A stretch of DNA of 49,169 nucleotides. Source: Bdellovibrionaceae bacterium UBA6776 (lineage in GTDB: Bacteria > Bdellovibrionota > Bdellovibrionia > Bdellovibrionales > UBA1609). A program made the translations under genes and the position numbers. The DNA lies in the NCBI GenBank assembly GCA_002453155.1, contig DKGG01000050.1, positions 1 to 49,169 of the forward strand. Reading direction: 5' to 3'. Under the pieces are notes generated by a model that had not been told where the DNA came from, searched no databases, and saw nothing but the letters and a program-made list of their open reading frames with translations. This document shows, piece after piece, positions 34,398-44,232 of the stretch (position 1 is its first letter; every line of letters starts with the position of its first letter).

Positions 34398-35297
34398 GTG
34401 TTTACGGATGAATCTCGGTCCAAGGAACGGACCCCAGCATACTTCCTGATCATCGGCCTTTGCTTTCTTGTGCAAATGGGAACCAGCGCCCATGCCCTCA
34501 CAAGAACCTACGCCAATTATTATCCCGTGGAGTTTCGCGAAAGTTTCGAGAATCCAGATTCTCAATTTCGTCTTCCAAAAGTCATCTTTGACGTCTTGCG
34601 ACGGGCCCACCTCGCCCGAATGAATCAGCCGGATGTTCTCAAAGACAGCTGTGACAAGTCTAAGGATCCCTCTTGCTACCAACAGAAACCATTGGGCTAT
34701 CGATTTGCGCGAACTGAACTCTTTGGAGAGTTGCACCTCCTCCAGTCCGGAGATCAATACGGAGTTCGCGGAGTGTATTGCTCTAAAATCTATACCTCTC
34801 AAGACTTCCCCAATGGATCGGCCCCCGGACCGGGAAAGATTCCTGACCCTCGAGTGCTCAACACCGAACACACTTGGCCACAGAGCAAGTTTTCAAGATC
34901 CTTCCCCAAAGACCTTCAAAAAGGCGACCTTCACATCCTTTTCCCCGTGGACAGCGCCACCAACTCGACTCGTAGCAATTATCCATTTGGAGAAGTCAGC
35001 GCAGTGACTCACCAGCCTTGCGAAAATGCACGTAAAGGTCACTCGGCAACCGGACGCACCGTCTTTGAGCCTGCCGATGAGCACAAAGGAAATGTCGCAC
35101 GTGCGATGTTCTACTTTTCGATGAGATACAAAATGTCCATTGATGCAGAACAAGAGGAAGTTTTAAGAAAATGGAACCGCCAAGATCCCGTCGACCAAGC
35201 CGAGCGGGACCGCAACGAAGAAATTTTCAAAATTCAAAAGAACAGAAACCCTTTTATCGATCATCCCGAATTGGCCTCGATCATTCAGGATTTTTAG
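34398..35297 (+). CDS. Secreted endonuclease I (EndA family)
   Basis: This 299-residue nuclease has an N-terminal hydrophobic segment LIIGLCFLVQMGTSAHA consistent with export. Family motifs are clear: LNTEHTWPQS with the catalytic His, DLHILFPVD, NVARAMFYFSMRY, and the C-terminal KWNRQDPVDQAERDRNE and KNRNPFIDHPEL. It would cut DNA outside the cytoplasm, fitting prey-DNA digestion in a predator or nutrient recovery. The start is a GTG with only a weak upstream signal, so the N terminus is uncertain. Confidence 0.88.
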   Translation: MFTDESRSKERTPAYFLIIGLCFLVQMGTSAHALTRTYANYYPVEFRESFENPDSQFRLPKVIFDVLRRAHLARMNQPDVLKDSCDKSKDPSCYQQKPLGYRFARTELFGELHLLQSGDQYGVRGVYCSKIYTSQDFPNGSAPGPGKIPDPRVLNTEHTWPQSKFSRSFPKDLQKGDLHILFPVDSATNSTRSNYPFGEVSAVTHQPCENARKGHSATGRTVFEPADEHKGNVARAMFYFSMRYKMSIDAEQEEVLRKWNRQDPVDQAERDRNEEIFKIQKNRNPFIDHPELASIIQDF

Positions 35298-35309
35298 CAG
35301 TTAAGGCCC

Positions 35310-37337
35310 TCAGTTCATCACCGAGAACACCAAATAACGATATTCTCCATAAAGTTCTTCTGCTTGCATTTCGGCACGCTTCAACTGTGATTGAAGATCT
35401 TCCTTCTTCTGGAAGAAATCCTTAAGCGCATGACTGTTTTCTAGAACCGTTTTTTCTCTTTGAGACTGCACAAATTTTTGTTTTTCAAGATCTTCCAAGA
35501 TTTGTGGTTCTATGCGCTTAAAATCTTCAAGCTTTTTGGTAGCCAAGAGATCAGCATCTTCCAGCCGCTTTAATTCCATTTTCGCATCGAGATAGTCTTT
35601 CTGAGTTTTGTTCTTCAACTTTTGAGATTCCAAATACGCTGCAGAAGAGCCAAAGCCCTTCCGGTCTTCTAAAGCTCCATAATATGCGGACTCAGCGGAT
35701 TTCTCGCTTCGATCTAAATCTGCAAATGCCGTTTCAACCTTTTCCAATTGGGCCTGAGTTTCTGGAATTTGAACCTCCGCAAGGGACTTCATTCTTCTTT
35801 CCAGTCTCGATGCTTGTCCCTCTAAGACCTTCACTCTTTGTGAAAAGTCATCAAAATCCTTCTGCAAGCTCAGTCTTTCCATGGTGAGTTGAGTTTCGAT
35901 TTCTTCCTTCATCACCCTCCGCAAATTCCGCAACTGGACTGACTGATCAATCAATTTTCTGACACGAGTCTGGTAGGCCTTATTTTTGCTTTGTGCCTCT
36001 AGAAGATTTCCTCGAAGCACCCGACAGTTTTCGGAAGAACTTTGGCCCAAACATCTTGAATACTCCTGTTGGGCATTCAGTTGGTCTACCTGCAATTTCG
36101 ATAAATCTCGTTTCAATCCATCGATGTCTTTTTGCAAGACTTCGATTTTAAATCCTGCATCCACGTAGACCTTTTGCCCCGAGAGTCTTTGAGCAAGAAA
36201 CCCATAGTAATCAAAAGCATTCAACGCTTCATTGAGTCTGCTCTTACTCTTTGAATCCGATTCCAATTGAGTTTGAATTTCACTGTTCTCATCTGTGAGT
36301 TCGGCCAAAGACCTCTTTTGACTCTCCAGCTGAGCCTTTAAGGCCGCTTTAGATTGTCGATTTGCTCGCAACTTGCTCTTTAGGTCTTCCCACTTGTCCT
36401 GCGAAGATTTCTCATTCACAAGGAGTTGATTCATCTTTGAATCAAGCTGAGCAAACTGGCTTTTTTGGCTCTCCAGATTTTTTTCTAAATCCTTCAACGC
36501 CGCTCTTTTTCCGGGAAGAATTTGATCCAACTGACTCTTTTCTTTTGCAAAAAAGTCTCTCTCTTTTTCAAGGCCTTTTAGCCTTTCACCCGATTGAAGA
36601 ACTTTTTGCTGAATTTGAATCAAAATCTTTTGATCTTCTTCAAACTTTAAAATTTCATCCGATCTGTTTTTTTCCAAATTCTCGATTTTCAAACGAAGAT
36701 CTTGCTTCTTCTGAAAGCTTCGATAGGCCTCTTGATAAGTTTGAAAGAGATGCTCCAAACTCACCTCAGAAACCATTTTGGGCTGAACTTCAGGATGGTT
36801 CAATTCTTTCATAAATTGAGTGTTGTATAGACTCTTTCCCTCAAAACATTCTTTCTGGGCTTTTTCAAGAGTCACTAAAGATCCGCGCAAAGAGAGGTTA
36901 TAGACCTCGGTCGTTTCCTTAAAATAGACGGTCACTTTGATTTGATTGTCGTTCGAGATTCTCTCCATAAGAAATTCAAAATCCATGGGGATTTGCCACA
37001 GATATTCAAAATCTTCGGAAGTCTTCCGATCAAAGGGAAGTGCCACTTGGGTCAACGAATCCAAGAGATTGATGTCCACTCGCTGAACTTCGCCCAAATC
37101 TCTTCGCAAGGCTATAAGAGCCACTGGTGCATTCTGATAGTTCAACGGAAATCTCAATGAAAGCTGTACGCCTGCGGGTTTCGAAACCATGGTGTAAATA
37201 CGGCAGACCGGAGATTCAAGATAGGGGTCCGTCACTTCTTGAGCAACACCCCAATCTTGAAAACGATAGCTCTTTGCTTCTTGAGAAAAAGCTGAGCTTG
37301 AAAATAAAAGAACAAGTCCAATGATAAATCGATCCAT
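35310..37337 (-). CDS. Exported long coiled-coil protein
   Basis: This 675-residue protein has a signal peptide (FIIGLVLLFSSSAFS), a globular N-terminal part of about 170 residues ending near a Cys pair, and then a very long coiled coil (about 195-650) rich in Lys, Glu, Gln and Leu. No enzyme motif is seen. It is probably a periplasmic or outer-membrane-associated structural or tethering protein. It follows a smaller secreted protein by 16 bp on the same strand, so the two are likely co-expressed. I do not recognise a named family. Confidence 0.7.
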   Translation of the reverse strand: MDRFIIGLVLLFSSSAFSQEAKSYRFQDWGVAQEVTDPYLESPVCRIYTMVSKPAGVQLSLRFPLNYQNAPVALIALRRDLGEVQRVDINLLDSLTQVALPFDRKTSEDFEYLWQIPMDFEFLMERISNDNQIKVTVYFKETTEVYNLSLRGSLVTLEKAQKECFEGKSLYNTQFMKELNHPEVQPKMVSEVSLEHLFQTYQEAYRSFQKKQDLRLKIENLEKNRSDEILKFEEDQKILIQIQQKVLQSGERLKGLEKERDFFAKEKSQLDQILPGKRAALKDLEKNLESQKSQFAQLDSKMNQLLVNEKSSQDKWEDLKSKLRANRQSKAALKAQLESQKRSLAELTDENSEIQTQLESDSKSKSRLNEALNAFDYYGFLAQRLSGQKVYVDAGFKIEVLQKDIDGLKRDLSKLQVDQLNAQQEYSRCLGQSSSENCRVLRGNLLEAQSKNKAYQTRVRKLIDQSVQLRNLRRVMKEEIETQLTMERLSLQKDFDDFSQRVKVLEGQASRLERRMKSLAEVQIPETQAQLEKVETAFADLDRSEKSAESAYYGALEDRKGFGSSAAYLESQKLKNKTQKDYLDAKMELKRLEDADLLATKKLEDFKRIEPQILEDLEKQKFVQSQREKTVLENSHALKDFFQKKEDLQSQLKRAEMQAEELYGEYRYLVFSVMN

Positions 37338-37353
37338 GATTTAAAAATTCCCC

Positions 37354-37839
37354 CTACAATCCGTTGTCGATGGGATCTTGTGGAATGGGCTCTTCACCCT
37401 CTCCATCATCAATGGGACCATCGGGCCCAGCGGGAGGAGTTTCTTTACAACCTTCAAAGTCTTCAAAAGATTCACAAACTTGAATGGTTGTGCTGTTTGG
37501 AAGGGTGCAATTGAAATCCACAATTCGCTCGACACTTTGATTTTCAGTCAAGATTTGAACTTGAAACAAATCTCCTTTGATGTGCTCCAAAATAAATACG
37601 GCCCCATCGCTGATCGTCGCGAAATGACTCATATCCACTCGACGAACAGGAAGAAGCTGGGGCTTTCCATTCAAATTGGATGTGAAATAATATTTCCCGT
37701 CTTTTTCAAAGAGGGACGCAAAGTAGAACGCGGTTTTTCCCTCTCCCTGGCAGGAAAGGACTTCCTTAGCCACGATTGAAGACTGTGCATACACCGCTGA
37801 AGTCGAAAGCAACAGCGCACCGAAAACGAGTGATTTCAT
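37354..37839 (-). CDS. Secreted protein of unknown function with acidic Pro-rich tail
   Basis: This 161-residue protein has a clear signal peptide (MKSLVFGALLLSTSAVYAQ), a beta-rich body with four cysteines (LSCQG, FNCTL, VCESF, GCKET) that could form two disulfides, and an acidic Gly/Pro-rich tail. I use the second ATG (37839), where AGGAG is 8 nt upstream. A promoter-like pair lies just upstream. It precedes the coiled-coil gene and is probably in the same unit. No family was recognised. Confidence 0.65.
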   Translation of the reverse strand: MKSLVFGALLLSTSAVYAQSSIVAKEVLSCQGEGKTAFYFASLFEKDGKYYFTSNLNGKPQLLPVRRVDMSHFATISDGAVFILEHIKGDLFQVQILTENQSVERIVDFNCTLPNSTTIQVCESFEDFEGCKETPPAGPDGPIDDGEGEEPIPQDPIDNGL

Positions 37840-37869
37840 AGGCATGACTCCTTTAATAACTGTGCTTTG

Positions 37870-37898
37870 TTTATAGTAGAGAGGAAGGCCTTTTTAAA
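37870..37898 (-). promoter_or_regulatory. Candidate sigma-70-type promoter
   Basis: On the minus strand TTTAAA (37898-37893) and TATAAA (37875-37870) are separated by exactly 17 bp, about 30 nt before the start of the small secreted protein. The -10 box matches 5 of 6 positions. It would drive that gene and the coiled-coil gene. Confidence 0.4.
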
Positions 37899-37957
37899 GA
37901 TGGGCTGTAAAAATGATAGTTGTGTCGGATTCTTCGACAGAGGCTGAAATTTGAAGG

Positions 37958-39439
37958 TTATTTTGGAAGCCGAAAACAAAAAGTGGGATGAGGATCATTC
38001 CCTTTGAAGTAGAACTGACCCTGGTGTGACTCCACGATTCCCAGGCAAATACTGAGTCCCAATCCGGTCCCCTGCCCGCTGGTTTTCGTTGTAAAAAAGG
38101 GCTGCATAATCTTTGCTTGAAGGTAGTCCGGAACCCCTTCGCCAGAGTCGCTGACTTGAACCTCCACACTTTCACCCACAGGCTCCACAAGGATTTGAAT
38201 CCATTTTTCATCCAAGCCTTTGATGGAATCGTAAGCATTGTTCAGCAAATTGAGAAGGACTTGAGAAATCTGAACGGTGCGACAGCGAATTTCCAAATCG
38301 GGAGGGACAACTCTGACTATCACACGCACTCCATTTGCTCGAAACTTCTCCATGCAGAAGGCCAAAGTGTCCTCAAGCACTTGAGAAATTAAAACTGTCT
38401 TAAGCTCTTCATTTTCTGTGTCCCTCGAATACAAACGAAGTCCATTGATGATCTTCGAAATTCTTATAGAAGTCGCTTCGATTTTTCCGCAAATTCGCTT
38501 CAAAGCCTCATCAGAAAGACGACCTGACTCTGCCAACATCTGCATTTGATTCGCGTGCCCCATAATGATCGCCAGAGGGTTATTGATTTCATGTGCAATC
38601 GCACTTGCCATTTCTCCCAACGCAACCATTTTTGAACTTTGTGCCAGTGCTCGCTCTGCAAGTTTGAGGTCCGTAATGTCCGTATTGGTTCCCACCATAC
38701 GAGTGGGACTTCCATCTTCTCCCCACTCTACGATCTTACCTTTGCGCTCCACCCAAACCGTACTTCCATCTTGGTGACGAAAGCGCGCCTCTTGCCGATA
38801 GGGAACTGAACCCTTAGATTCAACATGGGATTTAAAATTTTCAATCAATAGAATCAAGTCTTCATCATAGACTAAGGACATCCACTCTTTTGGAAGATAG
38901 ATTCCATTTTCTCTCTGGAGGCCAAGCATTTCCCAAAATTGGGCCGACATGTATTCCACGTTCTCTTTAATGTTCCAATCCCAATAGCCATCCGATGTGG
39001 CGTCCAAAATCAACTTTGCTTGAATTTCGGCTTTCTTTTGCTCGGAGATATCTTGTATTTGAGAAATCAAATAATTGAGTTCGCCATTGTCATTTCGAAC
39101 CGCCGTGGTACTCACAATCGTAAAAATGATTCCACCTGACTTGTGTCGATATCGCTTCTCGAAAGTCATTGAGGATTCTTCGCCACTTTTTAGAGCCTTC
39201 ATATTGGACAATCCAATATGACGGTCTTCCTCAATGGTCAGATCATGAAAGGTGTATTTTTTAATTTCTTCTTTTGAATATCCAAAAAGCTCTGAAAGTG
39301 CAGAATTGACATGAATCCAGGTGGCGTCGTTACCGATGATTGCCATTCCGATGGCGGAATTTTCGAACATACTTTCGAAATCCTCGGCATTAAATAAAGC
39401 CGAGGATTTTGCGGAAGAAGAGTCCTTAACAATATCCAA
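37958..39439 (-). CDS. Soluble PAS-PAS sensor histidine kinase
   Basis: This 493-residue kinase has two PAS/PAC domains (about 20-135 and 140-260), an H-box with phosphoacceptor His283 in SAIAHEINNPLAII, and a full GHKL ATPase domain (LLNLLNNAYDSI, DSGEGVP, GTGLGLSI). No transmembrane helix or receiver is present, and no response regulator lies next to it. The start is a TTG with a purine-rich GGGGGAAGAG upstream. It is 19 bp downstream of a secreted DUF3015-like gene, so the two are probably co-transcribed. Confidence 0.9.
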   Translation of the reverse strand: MDIVKDSSSAKSSALFNAEDFESMFENSAIGMAIIGNDATWIHVNSALSELFGYSKEEIKKYTFHDLTIEEDRHIGLSNMKALKSGEESSMTFEKRYRHKSGGIIFTIVSTTAVRNDNGELNYLISQIQDISEQKKAEIQAKLILDATSDGYWDWNIKENVEYMSAQFWEMLGLQRENGIYLPKEWMSLVYDEDLILLIENFKSHVESKGSVPYRQEARFRHQDGSTVWVERKGKIVEWGEDGSPTRMVGTNTDITDLKLAERALAQSSKMVALGEMASAIAHEINNPLAIIMGHANQMQMLAESGRLSDEALKRICGKIEATSIRISKIINGLRLYSRDTENEELKTVLISQVLEDTLAFCMEKFRANGVRVIVRVVPPDLEIRCRTVQISQVLLNLLNNAYDSIKGLDEKWIQILVEPVGESVEVQVSDSGEGVPDYLQAKIMQPFFTTKTSGQGTGLGLSICLGIVESHQGQFYFKGNDPHPTFCFRLPK

Positions 39440-39458
39440 CTCTTCCCCCGAAATAAAT

Positions 39459-40034
39459 TTAACCTACGTCCGCAGGCAATTTGCAGTGTTGATTCAAATG
39501 AGAGTCAGAGTGAATCATTTGATCAATCTTTTGGCTGAACTCGTTGGCTTTGTTGATGTCATAAAATTCAGCGGTTCCAGATTGCAATTTGTGAGTCCAT
39601 TGAGATTGCTCAACTTCTGTGCATCCAGAAAGGAAAGCCAAAGCATCCACGTGGTGTCCCTTTCCAAGGGCAATCTGTTTCTTCAACTCATCCATATTTT
39701 GATCAATATAGTCTTCACGAAATTGTTGAGTGATGTACATTTCAACCATTGCGCACTCACCCCAAGAAGAAGAGTATTGCATAGACGACATCCATTGTCC
39801 TGTGGTCACTCCCGGATCAAAAATCGCAGTCGTTTTTTCTCCAGAGGATCCAATGGAGGAGCTCACCATCCCGTGCTTCTTGGTATTTTCTCCCCAAGTG
39901 TTTCCAAGATAATCATACTTTTTAAGCCAACCGTCCTTGTAGACCATCTTGGCGCAAGTATATGCATTTGCAAATACGGCTTCAGACACTGAAAAAGATA
40001 AAGCGAACAAAAGTAAAATTCTAACTGATTTCAC
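39459..40034 (-). CDS. Exported DUF3015-like protein
   Basis: This 191-residue protein has a signal peptide (KSVRILLLFALSFSVSEAVFA). YTCAKMVYKDGW and the segment YIDQNMDELKKQIALGKGHHVDALAFLSGC resemble the DUF3015 pattern of periplasmic proteins with unknown function; the last part holds several cysteines. GTG 40034 is preferred because GGAG lies 6 nt before it; ATG 40046 is the alternative. It is immediately upstream of a PAS histidine kinase, which could mean a linked signalling role (inference). Confidence 0.65.
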   Translation of the reverse strand: MKSVRILLLFALSFSVSEAVFANAYTCAKMVYKDGWLKKYDYLGNTWGENTKKHGMVSSSIGSSGEKTTAIFDPGVTTGQWMSSMQYSSSWGECAMVEMYITQQFREDYIDQNMDELKKQIALGKGHHVDALAFLSGCTEVEQSQWTHKLQSGTAEFYDINKANEFSQKIDQMIHSDSHLNQHCKLPADVG

Positions 40035-40173
40035 ACTGGACTCCATTGTTGCGGGTTGGTTTCTGGTTGAAGTTAACTGTAAATCATTTTGACAAAACAT
40101 TTGGGGTTCGGTCGAGTAAAAACTGAGTATTTCAAAGATTCAAATGCGGTTCTTGACCTAGGGATGGATTCAT

Positions 40174-42099
40174 ATGACCTCGGAAAAAAAATTAAGATTG
40201 AAAACGACTTTCTCCCTGAAAAATCAATCAAACTTGTTGTTGATAGCTCATCAAATCCTTCTCGTTCTTTTTACATTCTTGATTTCCGTGCAACTTCAAC
40301 TTCCTGCAAAGGCAACAAACCTGGATAGGGATCAGAAGATTGAGAACCTTTCCCGGTCTTTGGTCTGGCTAAATCTTCTTTACTACGAAAAAACAAGTAC
40401 AGGGTATCGAAGCCGTGTCTCCAATGAACATTTTTTTCTCAATAAAGAGGATGGGAAAATCAGCCCTTCCTTAGAATTAAGAACTCTTGTTGAAAAGATA
40501 GAGGATCCAAATTTCAGCCAAAAAGAGCGGCTGGACATTCACTGCCAATTCCCTGCTCGGATTCTGTTTCTCAAAAAATATTTCGCAATAAATGATGGGC
40601 AAACTTGTCCCCTCATTCGGCAATGGAAAAAATCCTATCGCCCAAAGGATTTGTATTTGGTTTATGCCTCTCAGTACATTTCTAATCCTGCATCTGCTTT
40701 TGGGCATTCCTTCATGGTGATCTCCTCGGATGCGGTGTCCGAAGGTCTCTGGCTCTCTCACAATTATGCGGCTGCCATTCCTCCAGACGTAAATCCCTTT
40801 TCCTATGTCTATGGAGGAATGGTCGGTTGGTTTAATGCCGATTATTCAATTCTTCCTTTTTATCAAAGGCTCTTTCAATACGGGAGTGTGGAAAATAGAA
40901 ATCTGTGGATGTACAAAGTAAAGCTTTCGCCCGAAGAACTTGATTTTTACATCGCACACATGTGGGAATTGGTTCACCAGGCAAAATTCACTTATTACTT
41001 CATGGACGAAAATTGCGCAGGAGCCCTACTTCGAACTTTTGCCGCACTGTTTGACGATATGAGAGATGCAAAGAATCTTCCGATTTACATTCAGCCCATT
41101 GATGTTGTCAAAGAACTCGATCGCGCAGGTCGGATTGAAAATCTAAAACTGGAACCTTCACAATTCAGAGTACTGAGCGACAAATTGGACCATCTCAACC
41201 CTAAAGAATATCAGCTCTTTAAAAAATCAATTTCCACCGCGTCTCCTCCGCCTACAGATCAAGTGGATCAGGCGCTGGCAGAGTCCCTCATTGAATACAC
41301 CTCCTATTTACGTAAACAAAATTTAGGAGTTCTTCCCGAAGAATATAGAAATTTAGAGCGGACCACTTACATCTTGCGATCTAAAATGACCGCTGAACCA
41401 TTGTCCTTCAACTCTGATATTTATAAGTTGGATCCCCGCTACTCTCACAAAAGGTATATGGCCTTTGCCGGCGGATCGACTGTAAATGGATGGGGCGCCT
41501 TGGATCTGGGATACCGATTCACTGCCCATGGATTGATTGATCGGGACGCTGGTTTTTTAAAAAATTCCAGCATTGAGGGATTTCGTCTGGAAGCCAGCTT
41601 TCGTAAAGATGAGCTCTGGCTGAAGGATCTGAGTTTGGTCAATGTGGAGAACTATCCTCCCGTAAAGATTTTCGAGGCCAGTCCCTCTTGGAAAGTCCAC
41701 ATTGGAATTCAGGAAAATCTATTGACCCAAAATATGACGGATCACTACGCACGCTTAGATGGAGGTATGGGTTACAGCGCCGATTTTCTGTGGGGTCTTT
41801 ATTATCTACTGGTCAGTCCCGGACTGAATTTGGGGCAGGATCTCTCGAGGGGTCAGGTGGAATTGGGTCCTGTCGGTGGCGCCATTTATGATTTGGGACC
41901 AATGAAACTTCGAATGGAAGTCAATTATGGTCGCGCACTGTTTGAATCCGAAAGCCTAGATTTTCTTCGCATCCGAAACCAATTTCGATATGCAATTTCT
42001 AGAAACCTGAGCTGGATTCAAGAAGGCCAGTGGGAAAAGCAGCTGACCCTTCAAAAGGAAGGCTATCGAATAGGAACTTCTCTTCGCGCGCATTTTTAA
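40174..42099 (+). CDS. DUF4105 (Lnb N-terminal-like) envelope protein
   Basis: This 641-residue protein has a long basic N-terminal region and an export-type hydrophobic stretch (about 28-46). The DUF4105 domain follows with SAFGHSFMVI (His178) and DENCAGALL (Cys281), which suggests a permuted papain-like fold. The last 200 residues are rich in aromatic beta strands and end in LRAHF, which resembles an outer-membrane beta-barrel. Catalysis is inferred, substrate unknown. It is followed by an acyltransferase gene after 9 bp. Confidence 0.78.
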   Translation: MTSEKKLRLKTTFSLKNQSNLLLIAHQILLVLFTFLISVQLQLPAKATNLDRDQKIENLSRSLVWLNLLYYEKTSTGYRSRVSNEHFFLNKEDGKISPSLELRTLVEKIEDPNFSQKERLDIHCQFPARILFLKKYFAINDGQTCPLIRQWKKSYRPKDLYLVYASQYISNPASAFGHSFMVISSDAVSEGLWLSHNYAAAIPPDVNPFSYVYGGMVGWFNADYSILPFYQRLFQYGSVENRNLWMYKVKLSPEELDFYIAHMWELVHQAKFTYYFMDENCAGALLRTFAALFDDMRDAKNLPIYIQPIDVVKELDRAGRIENLKLEPSQFRVLSDKLDHLNPKEYQLFKKSISTASPPPTDQVDQALAESLIEYTSYLRKQNLGVLPEEYRNLERTTYILRSKMTAEPLSFNSDIYKLDPRYSHKRYMAFAGGSTVNGWGALDLGYRFTAHGLIDRDAGFLKNSSIEGFRLEASFRKDELWLKDLSLVNVENYPPVKIFEASPSWKVHIGIQENLLTQNMTDHYARLDGGMGYSADFLWGLYYLLVSPGLNLGQDLSRGQVELGPVGGAIYDLGPMKLRMEVNYGRALFESESLDFLRIRNQFRYAISRNLSWIQEGQWEKQLTLQKEGYRIGTSLRAHF

Positions 42100-42108
42100 A
42101 GAAAAGAA

Positions 42109-44133
42109 TTGGATGCCCATGTGATCTTTCACCCCAAATACCGACCTGACATTGATGGACTTCGAGGCCTTGCTGTCCTTATGGTCATGGGATTTCATTT
42201 TTTCCCAAAGACTTTCAGTGGAGGATTTTTTGGGGTTGATGTCTTCTTTGTTATTTCTGGGTACTTAATTTCTTTGATTCTCTTCCATGAGATGGATCAG
42301 GGAAACTTTAAATTCTTAGGCTTTTTTTCAAGACGCATACGAAGAATCTTTCCAAGCCTGATCGTGGTTCTCTTTTGCTCTCTGATTTTTGGATGGCTCT
42401 ATTTATTTCCCCATCAACTTTCCCAGCTCGGGAAACACACTGCCGCCAGCGCGGGATTTGTTCAGAATTTTTCACTGTGGATGGAGTCTGGATATTTTGA
42501 TACTGCTTCCGAGGCAAAGCCCCTTTTGCATATCTGGAGTTTAGGAATCGAAGAGCAGTTTTATATGCTCTGGCCTCTGTTGCTATTTTTTTTAACGAAA
42601 TCTTCCAAAAATCAAAAAAACCTCAAAGTTTTATTTTTTGTAGCCATATTTGGCACTGGATTTTTATCGCTCATCGCCTACTTGCTTAAAATGAACTCAG
42701 ATCCAACCGAAGCCTTTTACCTTCCCCAATATAGATTTTGGCAATTGGCCGCCGGCGCAGGACTCGCATGGTTTACCAAGTACCGAAATTCTGACGAGAA
42801 GATCTTTAAAAAAGATTTTCTGAGGTCAACTCCAGTTTGGATTCAAAGTTATTTAGGAGTTGTAGGAATCACTGTTCTTGTGGCCTTAACATTCTCCTCT
42901 GAAAGTATCACCCATGACTTGCAGGCCATTGCTCTTCTCCCCGTTCTGGTAGCTATCATGTTCATCTCTTTAGGTCCTTCCACGTTTGTAAATCAAAAGA
43001 TCCTTTCAAATTCTCTTCTTGTTTGGCTCGGTCTTATGAGTTATCCGCTGTACCTTTGGCATTGGCCCTTGCTCAGTTTTTCGCGAGTTTATTTGGGTCA
43101 AGAACCCATTCTTGGAGTCAAATTTCTTTTGCTTTTCGGAAGCTTCATTTTGGCGTGGTTGACTGCAAAATACGTGGAATCCTTTTTTAGATTTGGTCCT
43201 TCTACAGCAAAAAAATGTTTCACTCTTCTCGCCGCCATGGCCTTGATTGGAATCTTTGGATTCTACACTTTCAAAATAAAAGGAAATCTTACTCAAGGGG
43301 ACCCTGATCCAAAAATTCTCCTTGAGATGAAACAAGCCGAGGCTCTTTGCAAAAAGATCTACCCTCAGTGGTTTGAGTGGACGGACAATCCTTGTCGAAT
43401 ACAGCAAAGACCAAACACCATTGCAATTGTGGGAGATTCTCACGGGGAGCATCTCTATGAGGGAATGATTAAAAAGCTTCAAAGATCCAATGAGTCCTTG
43501 GCTCTTTTTGCAGCCAGTTGTGCAGCCCCGTTTTTAAATGTTTCCACGGGCTTAAGCGACCTTAGGTATCAAAAGCTTCGAAATAAAAATTGGAAACTTG
43601 AGAATCTCGCATTGGAGCATGCTGCAAAAGACCCTCAAATACATACGGTTATACTTTCCCACAATCCTTTTTGTTCCTTTGGCGAGGGCAATGCCATTGA
43701 CATGGAAAATCCTCAGGAAAAAGACTTTCGAGTTGTATTGAAAATGGGCCTAAGAAGAACGCTCAAATACCTCTTAGAACACAATAAGAGTGTTGTTCTG
43801 GTGCTGGACAATCCCGAACTTCCATTCGATCCAGAGAGCTGTCTCCGACGGAAATCCTCATTAAAGGAAACATCCTGTGAATTTGAAGGCACCTCTGAGT
43901 CTAGAGAATTTTTCAATAAGATGGTTCAATCTGTTCTTCGAGAATTCCCGACCGTTCGACAGGTCGACCTTTCAGAGGCCTTTTGTAAAAAGGGAAGGTG
44001 CTCTCCGTGGATCCATGGTCAGATGATGTACAAGGACAGGTCTCATTTAAACTTCATCGGATCGGAATATGTGGCCCCCTTGATTCTGAATCAAATTCCG
44101 AAAACCTACTCAGATTTTGACAGGAAATTTTGA
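42109..44133 (+). CDS. Acyltransferase-3/SGNH O-acyltransferase (OafA-like)
   Basis: This 674-residue membrane protein combines an N-terminal acyltransferase-3 domain with about ten helices (YRPDIDGLRGLAVLMVMGFHF carries the family's Arg and His) and a C-terminal SGNH domain (nucleophile in IVGDSHGEHLYEG, DRSHLNFIG near the end). It acetylates surface polysaccharides such as O-antigen. The start is a TTG with a weak upstream signal; the GTG four codons later is possible. It lies between exported proteins in an envelope-linked run. Confidence 0.92.
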   Translation: MDAHVIFHPKYRPDIDGLRGLAVLMVMGFHFFPKTFSGGFFGVDVFFVISGYLISLILFHEMDQGNFKFLGFFSRRIRRIFPSLIVVLFCSLIFGWLYLFPHQLSQLGKHTAASAGFVQNFSLWMESGYFDTASEAKPLLHIWSLGIEEQFYMLWPLLLFFLTKSSKNQKNLKVLFFVAIFGTGFLSLIAYLLKMNSDPTEAFYLPQYRFWQLAAGAGLAWFTKYRNSDEKIFKKDFLRSTPVWIQSYLGVVGITVLVALTFSSESITHDLQAIALLPVLVAIMFISLGPSTFVNQKILSNSLLVWLGLMSYPLYLWHWPLLSFSRVYLGQEPILGVKFLLLFGSFILAWLTAKYVESFFRFGPSTAKKCFTLLAAMALIGIFGFYTFKIKGNLTQGDPDPKILLEMKQAEALCKKIYPQWFEWTDNPCRIQQRPNTIAIVGDSHGEHLYEGMIKKLQRSNESLALFAASCAAPFLNVSTGLSDLRYQKLRNKNWKLENLALEHAAKDPQIHTVILSHNPFCSFGEGNAIDMENPQEKDFRVVLKMGLRRTLKYLLEHNKSVVLVLDNPELPFDPESCLRRKSSLKETSCEFEGTSESREFFNKMVQSVLREFPTVRQVDLSEAFCKKGRCSPWIHGQMMYKDRSHLNFIGSEYVAPLILNQIPKTYSDFDRKF

Positions 44134-44232
44134 CAAATCTATGGGTAATTTTGGCTTTCGATAAAGCTTTGGTGGACGCCTGTATCTCTAAAAATCTATA
44201 AGAGACGTTCTAGATTAAGGACTCTCGAATCA

